A DNA stretch of 64,000 nucleotides from Microbacterium forte (GTDB taxonomy: Bacteria > Actinomycetota > Actinomycetes > Actinomycetales > Microbacteriaceae). Positions 49,102-58,264 of the stretch are shown in pieces. Numbering within the stretch: position 1 is the first letter of the stretch; each line of letters starts with the position of its first letter. The notes under the pieces were generated by a model that was not told the origin of the DNA, searched no databases, and worked only from the letters and a program-made list of their open reading frames with translations. The position numbers and the translations under genes were made by a program. The stretch is taken from the NCBI RefSeq assembly GCF_031885415.1, contig NZ_CP116871.1, positions 558,001 to 622,000 of the forward strand, given 5' to 3'.

Positions 49102-49731
49102 GTGTCGCTCGCCGTGTGGTTCTCACTTCTGACCGCCTGCGTGGTTATCAGCTTCACGCCGGGGGCCGGCGCCATCAACACGATGTCGAACGCGCTGAGC
49201 CAGGGCTGGCGCCGTTCGATCTGGGGAATCCTCGGGCAGCAGCTCGCTCTCATCGTTCATGTCGTGATCGTGGCGGCAGGCCTCGGACTCGTCGTGTCGC
49301 AGTCTGAGGTGCTGTTCAACGTGATCCGATACGCCGGCGCGGCATACCTGGTCTTCCTCGGCATACGTCTGATCCTCACCAAGCCGAAGCTTCCTGCCGC
49401 TGATGAGGGGACCACGGTCGACCTCTACGAGGGCCACTGGTCGATGATCAGACGCGGGTTCTGGGTGAATCTCCTCAACCCGAAGGCGATCGTGTTCTTC
49501 CTCGCGTTCATCCCGCAGTTCATCCGCCTCGATCAGCCACAGCTCCCTCAATACCTCACTCTCATCGTCACGGTCATCATCGTCGACATCGTGGTGATGT
49601 GGGGGTTCTTCGCCACCGCGGCACGGCCTTTCCGAAGCCTCACACGATCAGCGCGCGGACAGCGGACGCTCAACAGCGTCTTCGGTGTCCTCTTCATCGC
49701 CGTCGCCGGTCTCCTCGTCTTCCTCCACTGA
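49102..49731 (+). CDS. LysE-family amino acid exporter
   Basis: 209 residues from GTG at 49102, which lies 6 nt after TAGGAT (leaderless type). Six hydrophobic helices; the N-terminal VISFTPGAGAINTMSNALSQG motif (PGP/PGA-type) and the GVRLI-like AYLVFLGIRLILTKPKL are typical of LysE/RhtB exporters, with FWVNLLNPKAIVFFLAFIPQF conserved. Exports basic, homoserine/threonine or other amino acids; the substrate is unknown. No LysG-type regulator is adjacent. Confidence 0.92.
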   Translation: MSLAVWFSLLTACVVISFTPGAGAINTMSNALSQGWRRSIWGILGQQLALIVHVVIVAAGLGLVVSQSEVLFNVIRYAGAAYLVFLGIRLILTKPKLPAADEGTTVDLYEGHWSMIRRGFWVNLLNPKAIVFFLAFIPQFIRLDQPQLPQYLTLIVTVIIVDIVVMWGFFATAARPFRSLTRSARGQRTLNSVFGVLFIAVAGLLVFLH

Positions 49732-49754
49732 CGCTTCGCTCCCCCGCCCGGCAA

Positions 49755-49760
49755 TAGGCT
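49755..49760 (+). promoter_or_regulatory. -10 box TAGGCT, leaderless-type promoter of the metallopeptidase/clpS run
   Basis: TAGGCT ends 7 nt before the ATG at 49768. Confidence 0.45.
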
Positions 49761-49767
49761 GGACCTG

Positions 49768-50115
49768 ATGGAAATGGATGCTGCGGACTTCGAAGAACTC
49801 GTGATCGACGAGCTCGATCGGCTGCCCGACGAGATGGTCGACGGGCTGGAGAACGTGGTGTTCGTCGTCGAGGATCGTCCGGAGGACGGAAGCCTGGACC
49901 TGCTCGGGCTCTACGACGGGCTGGCCCTGACCGAGCGCACGCAGTACGGCTCCGGCGAGCTCCCCGACCGGATCGTCGTCTACCGCGAGCCGCATCTGGC
50001 AGCGTGCGAGACGGACGACGAACTGCGCGACGAGGTGCACACGACCCTGGTGCACGAGATCGCGCACTTCTACGGCATCGACGACGAGCAGCTCCACACG
50101 CTGGGGTGGGCATGA
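49768..50115 (+). CDS. Zincin-like metallopeptidase (DUF1025/possible acidic metallopeptidase)
   Basis: 115 residues. Zinc motif HEIAHFYGID (HExxH) near the C-terminus, preceded by an acidic region (DEMVDGLENVVFVVEDRPED) and LLGLYDGLALTER. This is the small metallopeptidase family (~115-150 residues, DUF1025 type) found before ClpS in actinobacteria. Function unproven; peptidase activity is inferred from the motif. Its stop overlaps the clpS start (ATGA). M3 (49774) is an alternative start. Confidence 0.85.
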   Translation: MEMDAADFEELVIDELDRLPDEMVDGLENVVFVVEDRPEDGSLDLLGLYDGLALTERTQYGSGELPDRIVVYREPHLAACETDDELRDEVHTTLVHEIAHFYGIDDEQLHTLGWA

Positions 50116-50405
50116 GCCCCCTCGCCACGCCCGACGTCGAAGAGTCGGTCGATCTCTCGGCAGCTCCGCTCGAACCATGGGAGGTCGTCGTGTGGAACGA
50201 CCCTGTCAACCTGATGAGCTACGTCGTGCGAGTCTTCCGCACCTACTTCGGCTACTCGCTGGAGCGCGCGACGGTGCTCATGCGACAGGTGCACCACGAC
50301 GGCCAGGCGATCGTCGCGACAGGGCCGCGAGAGACGATGGAGGTGCACGCGCAGGCGATGCACGACTACGGCCTGTGGGCGACCGTCCGAAAGGCCAAAG
50401 GATGA
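50112..50405 (+). CDS. clpS: ATP-dependent Clp protease adaptor ClpS
   Basis: 97 residues. Adaptor that brings N-end-rule substrates to ClpC/ClpA: VVVWNDPVNLMSYVVRVFRTYFGYSLERATVLMRQVHHDGQAIVATGPRETMEVHAQAMHDYG, with the binding pocket NDPVNL and H66-type residues. Overlaps both neighbours (ATGA each side), so the metallopeptidase, ClpS and DUF2017 protein are translated as a unit. Confidence 0.94.
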   Translation: MSPLATPDVEESVDLSAAPLEPWEVVVWNDPVNLMSYVVRVFRTYFGYSLERATVLMRQVHHDGQAIVATGPRETMEVHAQAMHDYGLWATVRKAKG

Positions 50406-50893
50406 GCGAGCCGATGGTGCGGATACGTATGGCTCGGGTCGAGGGCGCGCAGCTCGCGCAGCTGGTCGACGACTTCCGCGATCTCGTGGGAGCGACCCGC
50501 GACGTCGAGGATCCCGCGATCGGCCGCCTGGTTCCCGATGCCTACCCCGAGGACGAGGAGTCGTCTCGCGCGTTCCGGGATGCGACGCGAGAAGACCTGC
50601 TCGACCGACGCGCTCTGGACGCGGACATCGTCCGCACCGCACTCGCAGGCATGCGCGGTGACCTCGCCGAGATGTCACACAGCGAGGCCTTCGCGGAGCA
50701 CGACCTCGACATACCTCCGTCCGACATCGACGCATGGCTGCGCACGCTCACCGCATTGCGCCTCGTGATCGCGGAGCGCCTCGGCATCGAGAGCGACGAT
50801 GACCATGACCCCGACGACCCGCGGTTCGGCGTCTACGACTGGCTGGGGTACCGCCTCGAACTCACGATCGACGCGGCCGACGAGCTCCTCTGA
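50402..50893 (+). CDS. DUF2017-family protein
   Basis: 163 residues. Helical protein always found next to ClpS in actinobacteria; conserved features are MVRIRMARVEGAQLAQLVDDFRDL, DPAIGRLVPDAYPED, and VYDWLGYRLELTIDAADELL. Function unknown, and a role in Clp-dependent protein turnover is inferred from this context only. Starts within the ClpS stop (ATGA). It converges with the kinase gene, with 3 nt between stops. Confidence 0.9.
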   Translation: MSEPMVRIRMARVEGAQLAQLVDDFRDLVGATRDVEDPAIGRLVPDAYPEDEESSRAFRDATREDLLDRRALDADIVRTALAGMRGDLAEMSHSEAFAEHDLDIPPSDIDAWLRTLTALRLVIAERLGIESDDDHDPDDPRFGVYDWLGYRLELTIDAADELL

Positions 50894-50896
50894 GAC

Positions 50897-51478
50897 CTAC
50901 GGCACCTCGATGACCCTGGTCGCGAGCGCACGCGGATCGTCACGCACGATGTGATCGCTTTCCTGCTGCGCCCAGCGATCCCAGTGCGGACGATAGGTAT
51001 CGCCATCGCGCGCCAGCGCTCGGGCCTTGCGACCGACCTCCGCGGACTCGACCCAGACCCGCACATCCGCAATCGCCGCCGTGTCGGGCGTGAGTATCCC
51101 GCTCCCTTCGATCAGCACCCCGAGCGCCGGGTCGACCGCGTGAATCTCGGCCTCGCTGCCGCTCCCCCAGTCCCATCGTCGCCACTCGCCCAGATACCCT
51201 CGTCCGTGCGGGCGGAGGATGCCGTCCAGAGCGCGTTCGACTCCGTCTCTGAGCCCGTCCCAGCCCGGATAGATCGAATCCAGTGCGACGAGCTGCACCC
51301 GTCCTGCTATCGGCCAACGTTCGACGAGCATGCGCGCGAGGGTCGTCTTCCCCGCTCCGCTGCGACCGTCGATCAGGACGACCGGGTTCGCCGCCGCGAG
51401 CATGTGGATGTCGTCGACGATCAGGGCCGCAGCTCGCTCGAGGGCGTCAGCGACCGGGTCACTACTTCTTGAGGGCAC
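50897..51478 (-). CDS. P-loop ATP-binding protein (uridine kinase-like)
   Basis: 193 residues from GTG at 51478. Walker A GRSGAGKTTLA near residues 38-48, then VALDSIYPGWDGLRDGVERAL with the Asp-Ser of the nucleoside-kinase fold, and a C-terminal LIEGSGILTPDTAAIADVRVWVES. The pattern fits uridine kinase/phosphoribulokinase relatives, but the nucleoside-binding residues are not clear, so the substrate is uncertain. The first 17 nt overlap the 3' end of the upstream GerW-like gene. Converges with the DUF2017 gene. Confidence 0.8.
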   Translation of the reverse strand: MPSRSSDPVADALERAAALIVDDIHMLAAANPVVLIDGRSGAGKTTLARMLVERWPIAGRVQLVALDSIYPGWDGLRDGVERALDGILRPHGRGYLGEWRRWDWGSGSEAEIHAVDPALGVLIEGSGILTPDTAAIADVRVWVESAEVGRKARALARDGDTYRPHWDRWAQQESDHIVRDDPRALATRVIEVP

Positions 51479-51779
51479 GGATGATGCGAGAGAGAGCGCG
51501 TCCGGTCACCCAGATGAACGGCACAGCGACGACGAGCAGCGTCACGATGTTGGGCTCGAACCGGAGCCCCTCCTCGCGACGGACGTAGACGCCGACCGGG
51601 ACCGACACGCCTCCGCCTCCGCCGCCCTCGGCACCGTCACCGCTTCCTCCGCCGAAGCCGGAGTAGGTGAACGCCACCGGAGTGATGCTCACGCCGTCGA
51701 TATCCTGCGGCTCGCCGTACGCGCTCTTCACGCCGAACGAGGCAGCCTGCTGTCCGAGTTCCAGTGCAATGTTGGGCAT
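51462..51779 (-). CDS. GerW/YtfJ-like small membrane-anchored protein
   Basis: 105 residues. The core resembles the GerW (YtfJ) sporulation family: TPVAFTYSGFGGGSGDGAEGGGGGGVSVPVGVYV with the glycine-rich stretch typical of the family. A C-terminal hydrophobic helix (TLLVVAVPFIWVTGRALSRII) and basic tail follow, suggesting membrane anchoring facing the cytoplasm. The role outside sporulation is unknown. The ATG lies 6 nt after TAGCGT with no Shine-Dalgarno site. It precedes the kinase gene and overlaps it by 17 nt. Confidence 0.7.
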   Translation of the reverse strand: MPNIALELGQQAASFGVKSAYGEPQDIDGVSITPVAFTYSGFGGGSGDGAEGGGGGGVSVPVGVYVRREEGLRFEPNIVTLLVVAVPFIWVTGRALSRIIRALKK

Positions 51780-51785
51780 GGCTCC

Positions 51786-51791
51786 ACGCTA
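51786..51791 (-). promoter_or_regulatory. -10 box TAGCGT, leaderless-type promoter of the GerW-like/kinase pair
   Basis: TAGCGT ends 6 nt before the ATG at 51779. Confidence 0.45.
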
Positions 51792-51816
51792 GCCCAGGAA
51801 TCGGCCGTGGGAAGGG

Positions 51817-53073
51817 TCAATCGAGCCCGTGCGCCCTGGGATGTTGCGCAGCACCACGGCCGTCGCCCCGCCCGATGTGTCTCGCTCGCCTGATCGTGGC
51901 CGTGCCGAAACGTGCGACGGCATCGTCGACCGCGCCCTCGACGCGCCTCCAGTCCTCGTCGTCGTCCCAGAGGCCGAAGCCGCCGCCGCCGGCCGGCCGC
52001 AGCTTCTCAGCGCGCACTCCGACCAGACGCACGGGATCCCGTCGATCGATCTGGTCGAAAAGCGCTTGGGCGGCCTCTCCGATACGCTGGCCCACCGCGG
52101 TGGGTTCCGGGAGCGTCTGCGAACGGCTGATGGTGCGGAAGTCGTCGAACCTGATCTTGATGGCGACCGTCGACGTCTCCCATTCCGCCTTCCGCAGGCG
52201 CGCTGCGACGCGGTCGGCGAGGCGCAGGAGCTCGGCTCTCAGGAAGGACCTGTCTGAGATGTCGGTGTCGAAGGTCTCCTCGTGCCCGACGCTCTTCTCG
52301 ACGCGTTCCGTCTCGACTGCCCGGGGATCCTCGCCGCGAGCGAGCTCCGCGAGTCGCGCGCTGAGAGCCGGCCCCACGGCGCGGTCGAGCATCGCCGGAG
52401 ACGAGGTGCGGATGTCGCGCACCGTGCGGATTCCGCGCCCCTCCAATGCCTCGGCCGCCTTCGGCCCCACACCCCACATGGCGCGCACCGGACGCGGGTC
52501 GAGGAAGTCCTGCGTGTCGGATGCCGAGACGACGAGCATCCCATCGGGCTTCGAGATCGTCGAGGCCATCTTCGCCACATGCTTCGTGGCTGCGACGCCG
52601 ACACTGCAGGTGATGCCCACCTCATCTCTGACGCGCTGCCGAACGAGGTGCGCGATCTGTGCAGGGCTGCCCCAGAGCCGTCGGACGCCGCGCACATCGA
52701 GGAAGGCCTCGTCGACCGACAGCGGCTCGACCAACGGCGTGAACGACTCGAAGATCGCCATCACCTGACGTGAGACCGCCTGGTAGCGATGGAAGTGCGG
52801 AGGAACGACGCGCGCCGACGGGCACAAGCGCAGCGCCTGAGACACCGGCATCGCCGCACGCACGCCGTAGCGGCGCGCCTCGTAGGAGGCGCTGGACACC
52901 ACCGATCGGCCGTCGGGCGACCCGATGATCAGCGGGAGACCGCGCAAGTTGGGATCATCGAGCACCTCGACACCGGCGTAGAACGCATCCATGTCGACGT
53001 GCAGGATGCTCGTGCCGGTGTCGTCGGCATCGGCTGACGACACGATGCGCCCTCTGCCGTCACCGTGTCCCAT
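51817..53073 (-). CDS. dinB: DNA polymerase IV (Y family)
   Basis: 418 residues. Translesion polymerase. Motifs: ILHVDMDAFYAGVEVLDDP (catalytic Asp-x-Asp), VVSSASYEARRYGVRAAMPVSQALRLCP, EPLSVDEAFLDVRGV (third catalytic Asp-Glu), and CSVGVAATKHVAKMASTISKPDGM. The little-finger domain occupies ~240-350. The C-terminus (RHIGRGDGRGAAQHPRAHGLD) lacks an obvious beta-clamp QxxLF. A GAGAAT box lies 6 nt upstream of the ATG, weaker than others. There is no convincing SOS box before it. The end converges with nothing: the GerW-like gene lies downstream on the same strand. Confidence 0.94.
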   Translation of the reverse strand: MGHGDGRGRIVSSADADDTGTSILHVDMDAFYAGVEVLDDPNLRGLPLIIGSPDGRSVVSSASYEARRYGVRAAMPVSQALRLCPSARVVPPHFHRYQAVSRQVMAIFESFTPLVEPLSVDEAFLDVRGVRRLWGSPAQIAHLVRQRVRDEVGITCSVGVAATKHVAKMASTISKPDGMLVVSASDTQDFLDPRPVRAMWGVGPKAAEALEGRGIRTVRDIRTSSPAMLDRAVGPALSARLAELARGEDPRAVETERVEKSVGHEETFDTDISDRSFLRAELLRLADRVAARLRKAEWETSTVAIKIRFDDFRTISRSQTLPEPTAVGQRIGEAAQALFDQIDRRDPVRLVGVRAEKLRPAGGGGFGLWDDDEDWRRVEGAVDDAVARFGTATIRRARHIGRGDGRGAAQHPRAHGLD

Positions 53074-53083
53074 GAGACCATTC

Positions 53084-53115
53084 TCCCCCGGACCTCAGAC
53101 ATGAGGTCCGGGGGA
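53084..53115 (-). terminator. Hairpin terminator after gatB
   Basis: Perfect 14-bp stem TCCCCCGGACCTCA/TGAGGTCCGGGGGA with loop GACA, 5 nt after the gatB stop and upstream of dinB. No U-tract follows on the minus strand. Confidence 0.7.
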
Positions 53116-53120
53116 TCCGA

Positions 53121-54635
53121 TCACTGCGCAGCGCGCTCGAGAACGAGTTCGCGGACCCGGGCTGCGTCGGCCTGGCCCTTCATAGCCTTCATCACAGCGC
53201 CGATGACGGCGCCGGCTGCCTGGACCTTGCCGTCCTTGATCTTCGCGAGAACGTCGGGCTGAGCTGCCAGGGCCTCGTCGATCGCGGCGATCAGCGCGCC
53301 GTCATCCGAGACGACGGCGAGTCCGCGGCCGTCGACGACCTCCTGCGGCGTCCCCTCACCGGCGATGACTCCCTCGAGCACCTGGCGGGCCAGCTTGTCG
53401 GTGAGGGTCCCGGCGTCGACGAGCTTCTGCAGCGCCACGACGTTCTCAGGAGAGATCAGCTCCGTGGCATCCTTCTCCTGCGTGTTCGCGAGGCGGCTGA
53501 TCTCGCCCGTCCACCACTTGCGGGCCGTGGCAGGAGTCGCTCCGGCCGAGATCGTCGCCTCGACGACCTCCAGCAGGCCGCCGTTCCGCACGTCCTGGAA
53601 CTCCAGGTCGGTGAACCCCCACTCGCCCATCAGGCGGCGCCGACGCGCCACCGGCTGTTCGGGCAGCTGCGCTCGGAGCTCCTCGATCAGCTCGGCCGCA
53701 GGCTCCACCGGAACCAGGTCGGGCTCGGGGAAGTACCGGTAGTCATCGGCATCCGACTTGGGACGACCGGGCGAGGTCGTGCCCGTGTCCTCGTGCCAGT
53801 GCCGGGTCTCCTGAGTGATCGTGCCGCCGTCGGCGAGGATCTGCGCCTGACGCTGGATCTCGTAACGCACGGCGCGTTCGACCGACCGCATCGAGTTGAC
53901 GTTCTTCGTCTCGGTGCGCGTGCCGAGCTTCTCCTGGCCGCGAGGGCGCAGCGAGATGTTGGCGTCGCAGCGGAGGTTGCCGCGCTCCAGGCGGGCTTCG
54001 GAGATCCCGAGGCTGCGGACGATGTCACGGATGGTCGCGACATAGGCCTTGGCGACCTCCGGGGCACGGTGCTCAGTGCCGAAGATGACCTTCGTGACGA
54101 TCTCGACGAGCGGAACACCGGCGCGGTTGTAGTCGACCAGCGAGTACTCGGCACCCTGGATGCGTCCGGTGGATCCGCCCATGTGAGTGAGCTTGCCGGC
54201 GTCCTCCTCCATGTGCGCGCGCTCGATCGGGATCTGCACGATGGTTCCGTCTTCGAGCTCGACCTCGACCTCACCCTCGAAAGCGATCGGCTCGTCGTAC
54301 TGCGAGATCTGGTAGTTCTTGCCGAGGTCGGGGTAGAAGTAGTTCTTCCGCGCGAAGCGGCTCGACGGTGCGATCGAGCAGCCGAGTGCAAGACCGAGGC
54401 TGATCGATGAGCGAATCGCCGTCTCGTTCACGACGGGCAGCGATCCGGGCAGACCGAGGTCGACCGGGGCGATCAGCGTGTTCGGCGCAGCCGCGTGATA
54501 GGCCTCGTTCGCCGGGTTCGGCGCGTCCGAGAACATCTTCGTGTTGGTGTTGAGTTCGACGTGCACCTCGAATCCGAGAACGGGCTCGAACAGCTCGAGC
54601 GCTTTGTCGAAGTCCATGAGCTTGGCAGTGGCCAT
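53121..54635 (-). CDS. gatB: Asp/Glu-tRNA(Asn/Gln) amidotransferase subunit B
   Basis: 504 residues from ATG at 54635, sharing a base with the gatA stop (TGATG) and preceded by GGAGGGAC. Part of the GatCAB complex that converts misacylated Glu-tRNA(Gln) or Asp-tRNA(Asn). N-terminal [46 protein letters not shown], and [30 protein letters not shown]. The C-terminal YqeY-like helical domain binds tRNA. Presence of GatCAB implies absence or partial absence of GlnRS and/or AsnRS in this organism. Confidence 0.96.
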   Translation of the reverse strand: MATAKLMDFDKALELFEPVLGFEVHVELNTNTKMFSDAPNPANEAYHAAAPNTLIAPVDLGLPGSLPVVNETAIRSSISLGLALGCSIAPSSRFARKNYFYPDLGKNYQISQYDEPIAFEGEVEVELEDGTIVQIPIERAHMEEDAGKLTHMGGSTGRIQGAEYSLVDYNRAGVPLVEIVTKVIFGTEHRAPEVAKAYVATIRDIVRSLGISEARLERGNLRCDANISLRPRGQEKLGTRTETKNVNSMRSVERAVRYEIQRQAQILADGGTITQETRHWHEDTGTTSPGRPKSDADDYRYFPEPDLVPVEPAAELIEELRAQLPEQPVARRRRLMGEWGFTDLEFQDVRNGGLLEVVEATISAGATPATARKWWTGEISRLANTQEKDATELISPENVVALQKLVDAGTLTDKLARQVLEGVIAGEGTPQEVVDGRGLAVVSDDGALIAAIDEALAAQPDVLAKIKDGKVQAAGAVIGAVMKAMKGQADAARVRELVLERAAQ

Positions 54636-56152
54636 CAGCGGGTCCCTCCCACGAGCTGGGGTGCACGCGTGAGGAGCGGTGCTCCCCACGAATCGACGAG
54701 GAGCGTCTCGACCGCAGCGCCGACCTTGTAGAGTCGCGCGTCCTCCCTCGCCGGTGCGATGAACTGGATGCCGACGGGCAGTCCGTCCTCTGCCGCGAGG
54801 CCGCTCGGGATCGAGATGCCCGGGACGCCGGCGAGGTTGACCGGGATCGTCGTGATGTCGTTGAGGTACATCTGCAGCGGATCGTCGATCTTCTCGCCGA
54901 TCTTGAACGCGGTGGTCGGTGCCGACGGCGTCGCGATGATGTCCACCTCCGCGAAGGCGTTCGCGAAGTCCTGCTGGATGAGCGTGCGGACCTTCTGTGC
55001 ACTGCCGTAGTAGGCGTCGTAGTACCCCGCCGACAGTGCGTACGTGCCGAGGATGATGCGTCGTTTGACCTCGTCGCCGAAGCCGGCGTCGCGCGTCGCG
55101 GACATGACGTCCTCGACGGTCGGGTTGCCATCAGGAGTCACACGGAGACCGAAGCGCACGGAGTCGAACTTCGCGAGGTTGCTGGATGCCTCGGCGGGGA
55201 GGATCAGATAGTACGCGGCGACGCCGTACTCGAAGTGGGGCGCTCCGATCTCGACGATCTCTGCACCCTGAGCCTCCATGAGCGCGAGAGCGCTGCGGAA
55301 CGACTCGGCGACGCCCGGCTGGAACCCGCTGTCGGGCAATTCCCTGATGACGCCGACCCTGAGGCCTTTGAGCACATCTCCGCGCGCGCCCTCACGGGCG
55401 GCATCCGCGAACGAAGGCCACTCGTCGCGCAGCGATGTGGAGTCCTTCGGGTCGTGACCGCCGATCGCGTCATGCAGCAGACCTGCGTCGAGCACGGTGC
55501 GCGTCACCGGTCCGACCTGGTCGAGGCTGGAAGCGAGTGCGATCGCGCCGTAGCGGCTGACACCGCCGTAGGTGGGCTTGACGCCGACCGTGCCGGTCAC
55601 ATGCGCGGGCTGACGGATGGATCCACCGGTGTCTGAGCCGAGCGCCAGCGGAGCCTCGAAGGCGGCGACGGCCGCGGCCGATCCACCGCCGGAGCCACCG
55701 GGGATCCGATCGAGGTCCCACGGGTTGCGGGTGGGGCCGTATGCGGAATGCTCGGTGGACGACCCCATGGCGAACTCGTCCATGTTGGTCTTGCCGAGCG
55801 GGATCAGCCCTGCCGCGCGCGATCGAGCGACGACGGTGGCGTCGTACGGCGAGCGGTAGCCCTCGAGGATCCGCGAGCCGCTGGTGGTCGGCTGGTCGGT
55901 CGTGACAAGCACGTCCTTGATGGCGAGCGGCACACCGGCGATCGGGCCGAGCTCCTCGCCCGCAGCCCGCCTCGCGTCGACAGCTGCGGCGGCATCGAGC
56001 GCGCCCTCGTTCACGTGGAGGAAGGCATGGACGTCGCCGTCGACGGCGGCGATGCGGTCGAGGTGTGCGCGCGTCGCCTCGACGCTGGAGATCTCGCGGC
56101 TGGCGAGCTTGTCCGCAAGCTCGGCTGCGGTCATCCGGATGATGTCGCTCAC
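54635..56152 (-). CDS. gatA: Asp/Glu-tRNA(Asn/Gln) amidotransferase subunit A
   Basis: 505 residues from GTG at 56152. Amidase-signature subunit releasing ammonia from glutamine. The Ser-Ser-Lys triad is visible: Lys in AIKDVLVT, and SerSer in [34 protein letters not shown]. The start overlaps the gatC stop (GTGA), and it is followed directly by gatB, so the three subunits are co-translated. Confidence 0.96.
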   Translation of the reverse strand: MSDIIRMTAAELADKLASREISSVEATRAHLDRIAAVDGDVHAFLHVNEGALDAAAAVDARRAAGEELGPIAGVPLAIKDVLVTTDQPTTSGSRILEGYRSPYDATVVARSRAAGLIPLGKTNMDEFAMGSSTEHSAYGPTRNPWDLDRIPGGSGGGSAAAVAAFEAPLALGSDTGGSIRQPAHVTGTVGVKPTYGGVSRYGAIALASSLDQVGPVTRTVLDAGLLHDAIGGHDPKDSTSLRDEWPSFADAAREGARGDVLKGLRVGVIRELPDSGFQPGVAESFRSALALMEAQGAEIVEIGAPHFEYGVAAYYLILPAEASSNLAKFDSVRFGLRVTPDGNPTVEDVMSATRDAGFGDEVKRRIILGTYALSAGYYDAYYGSAQKVRTLIQQDFANAFAEVDIIATPSAPTTAFKIGEKIDDPLQMYLNDITTIPVNLAGVPGISIPSGLAAEDGLPVGIQFIAPAREDARLYKVGAAVETLLVDSWGAPLLTRAPQLVGGTR

Positions 56153-56448
56153 TGTTCTTCTCCCAGGATCGCGGTGACGCGGAACCGGCCATCGGCCTGG
56201 TCCGGCGCGTTCTGGAGCACCTGTTCGTGCGTGAGCGTCTCGCCCACCACATCGGGACGGTAGACGTTGCTCAGCGGGATCGGGTGACTCGTCGCGGCGA
56301 CGTCGGGGCTTGCGACCTCAGACACCTTCGCGATGTTGTCGACGATGGCATCGAGCTGGCCCGTCAGCCGGGTCACCTCGTCGTCGTTGAGCTGGATGCG
56401 CGCGAGCACGCCGAGATGGCGCACAAGATCAGGGGTGATTTCAGACAC
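56149..56448 (-). CDS. gatC: Asp/Glu-tRNA(Asn/Gln) amidotransferase subunit C
   Basis: 99 residues from GTG at 56448. Small subunit wrapping around Gat[39 protein letters not shown] and a proline-containing C-terminal belt. The start lies 6 nt after TAGACT, consistent with a leaderless mRNA for the gatCAB operon. Divergent from the acyl-CoA synthetase. Confidence 0.95.
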   Translation of the reverse strand: MSEITPDLVRHLGVLARIQLNDDEVTRLTGQLDAIVDNIAKVSEVASPDVAATSHPIPLSNVYRPDVVGETLTHEQVLQNAPDQADGRFRVTAILGEEQ

Positions 56449-56454
56449 GTCCCA

Positions 56455-56460
56455 AGTCTA
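56455..56460 (-). promoter_or_regulatory. -10 box TAGACT, leaderless-type promoter of gatCAB
   Basis: TAGACT ends 6 nt before the GTG at 56448. Confidence 0.5.
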
Positions 56461-56504
56461 GTTGCCGTGCTCGTCGTCTCCCCGCAGACGGGCGGTGCCG
56501 GTCC

Positions 56505-56510
56505 TATGCT
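56505..56510 (+). promoter_or_regulatory. -10 box TATGCT, leaderless-type promoter of the acyl-CoA synthetase
   Basis: TATGCT ends 6 nt before the GTG at 56517. The divergent gatC box lies 44 nt away, so the two promoters share a compact control region. Confidence 0.5.
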
Positions 56511-56516
56511 GGGCGG

Positions 56517-58217
56517 GTGAGCCCGTACCAGCCTCCCCGCCCGTGGATCGCCAGCTATGCGGAAGGCGTCCCCGACGACCTCGCCCCCGTCTCGGGATCG
56601 CTGGTCGACATCGTCGCGGCATCCGCTCGCGATTACCCCGACGCCCCTGCACTGCAGTTCTTCGGACGTGAGACGACCTATGCGCAACTGCAGGATGCGA
56701 TCGACCGCGCCGCCGAGGGTCTGCGCGATCTCGGCGTGCGCGCAGGGGATCCGGTCGCGATCGTGCTGCCGAACTGCCCGCAGCACATCGTGGCGTTCTA
56801 CGCCGTGCTCCGTCTGGGCGCCGTGGTCGTCGAGCACAACCCGCTCTACACGCCTCGCGAGCTCCGCAAGCAGTTCGAGGACCACGGCGCGAAGCACGCG
56901 ATCGTCTGGAACAAGGTCGTATCGACGGTGCAGGAGTTCCCGGCCGATCTCGCGGTGACGAACCTCATCTCCGTGGACGTCACCCGGGCGATGCCCTTTC
57001 TGACCCGCGTGGCTCTGCGACTGCCTGTGGCGAAAGCGAGAGAGTCGCGCGCGGCGCTCACCGAGCGCGTCCGGGGAACCGTCGCCTGGGACTCGCTGGT
57101 GCAGTCGGCTCCGATCTCGGCGACGCACCCGAAGCCGGCCACCGGCGACCTCGCCATCATCCAGTACACGTCGGGCACCACGGGAACCCCCAAGGGTGCG
57201 GCGCTGACGCACGGGAACCTGCTCGCGAACGCCGCCCAGTCGCAGGCGTGGGTGCCGTCCATCCAGCGTGGCAAGGGCTGCGTCGTCTACGCGGTGCTGC
57301 CTATGTTCCACGCTTACGGCCTCACGCTGTGTCTGACGTTCGCGATGTCGATGGGAGCACGACTCGTGCTCTTCCCGAAGTTCGATCCGGACCTCGTGCT
57401 CGGTGTGATGAAGAAGCACCCGGCGACGTTCCTTCCGCTCGTGCCCCCGATCGCTGATCGACTGCTCGCCGCGGCGAACGCCGAGGGCGTGTCCCTCGAC
57501 GGGATCGAGGTCGCGATCTCCGGCGCCATGGCGCTCCCTCACGAGCTGGTGGTGCCGTTCGAGGCTGCCACGAACGGCTTCCTCGTCGAGGGATACGGAC
57601 TCAGCGAATGCTCCCCCGTTCTGATGGCGAATCCGGTCGCAGACAACCGCGTGCCCGGAACAGTGGGACTTCCGTTGCCCGGCACCGAATGCCGAGTGGT
57701 CGATCCCGACAACCCGACCGTCGATGTCGAACCCGGCGCAGCGGGCGAACTCCTCGTGCGCGGTCCACAGGTGTTCTCCGGGTACTACGGCAAGCCGGAG
57801 GAGACCGAGGCCGTCTTCGTCGACGGCTGGTTCCGCACCGGAGACATCGTGACGGTCGACGATGCGGGCTTCATCAGAATCGTCGACCGCATCAAGGAAC
57901 TCATCATCACCGGCGGCTTCAATGTCGCACCGACGGAGGTGGAGAACGCACTGCGTCAGCACCCGCAGGTCGCCGACGCCGCGGTGGTCGGCCTGCCGAG
58001 CGATCACTCCGGCGAGGAGGTGGTCGCGGCGATCGTCATCGACTCCGGAACCGAGGTGGACGTCGAGGCGATCCGCGAGTATGCGCGCAGCATCCTCACC
58101 CCCTACAAGGTGCCCCGGCGCATCTTCGTCGTGGATGAGCTTCCGAAATCGTTGATCGGCAAGGTCCTGCGCCGGCAGGTCAGGGAGAAGCTCCTGGCGC
58201 TGACCTCCGGTGCCTGA
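56517..58217 (+). CDS. Long-chain fatty acid-CoA ligase (AMP-binding)
   Basis: 566 residues. ATP-dependent acyl-CoA synthetase: YTSGTTGTPKGAALTHGNL (P-loop), FHAYGLTLCLTF, VEGYGLSECSPVLMANPV (A5-type), GWFRTGDIVTVDDAGFIRIVDRIKELIITGGFNV, and the C-terminal catalytic Lys in LPKSLIGKVLRRQVREKL. The fatty-acid chain specificity cannot be read by eye, although the overall form suits FadD-type enzymes. The end is marked by a short palindrome (58215-58228, TGAGGGCGCCCTCA) with no proper loop. Confidence 0.93.
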   Translation: MSPYQPPRPWIASYAEGVPDDLAPVSGSLVDIVAASARDYPDAPALQFFGRETTYAQLQDAIDRAAEGLRDLGVRAGDPVAIVLPNCPQHIVAFYAVLRLGAVVVEHNPLYTPRELRKQFEDHGAKHAIVWNKVVSTVQEFPADLAVTNLISVDVTRAMPFLTRVALRLPVAKARESRAALTERVRGTVAWDSLVQSAPISATHPKPATGDLAIIQYTSGTTGTPKGAALTHGNLLANAAQSQAWVPSIQRGKGCVVYAVLPMFHAYGLTLCLTFAMSMGARLVLFPKFDPDLVLGVMKKHPATFLPLVPPIADRLLAAANAEGVSLDGIEVAISGAMALPHELVVPFEAATNGFLVEGYGLSECSPVLMANPVADNRVPGTVGLPLPGTECRVVDPDNPTVDVEPGAAGELLVRGPQVFSGYYGKPEETEAVFVDGWFRTGDIVTVDDAGFIRIVDRIKELIITGGFNVAPTEVENALRQHPQVADAAVVGLPSDHSGEEVVAAIVIDSGTEVDVEAIREYARSILTPYKVPRRIFVVDELPKSLIGKVLRRQVREKLLALTSGA

Positions 58218-58264
58218 GGGCGCCCTCACAGGCGCGGGAACCCGGGACGCGCTACCCTTGATCA

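Noticed and set aside
53074..53110. SOS box upstream of dinB
   Set aside because: No TCGAAC-N4-GTTCGA-like sequence is found; the region is occupied by the gatB terminator hairpin.
58215..58228. Palindrome TGAGGGCGCCCTCA at the end of the acyl-CoA synthetase gene, as a terminator
   Set aside because: It has essentially no loop and no U-tract and includes the stop codon, so a stable terminator hairpin is unlikely.
56373..58229. A ~618-codon minus-strand open frame opposite the acyl-CoA synthetase
   Set aside because: It covers the synthetase coding strand in antisense, has no domain, and conflicts with gatC at its end.
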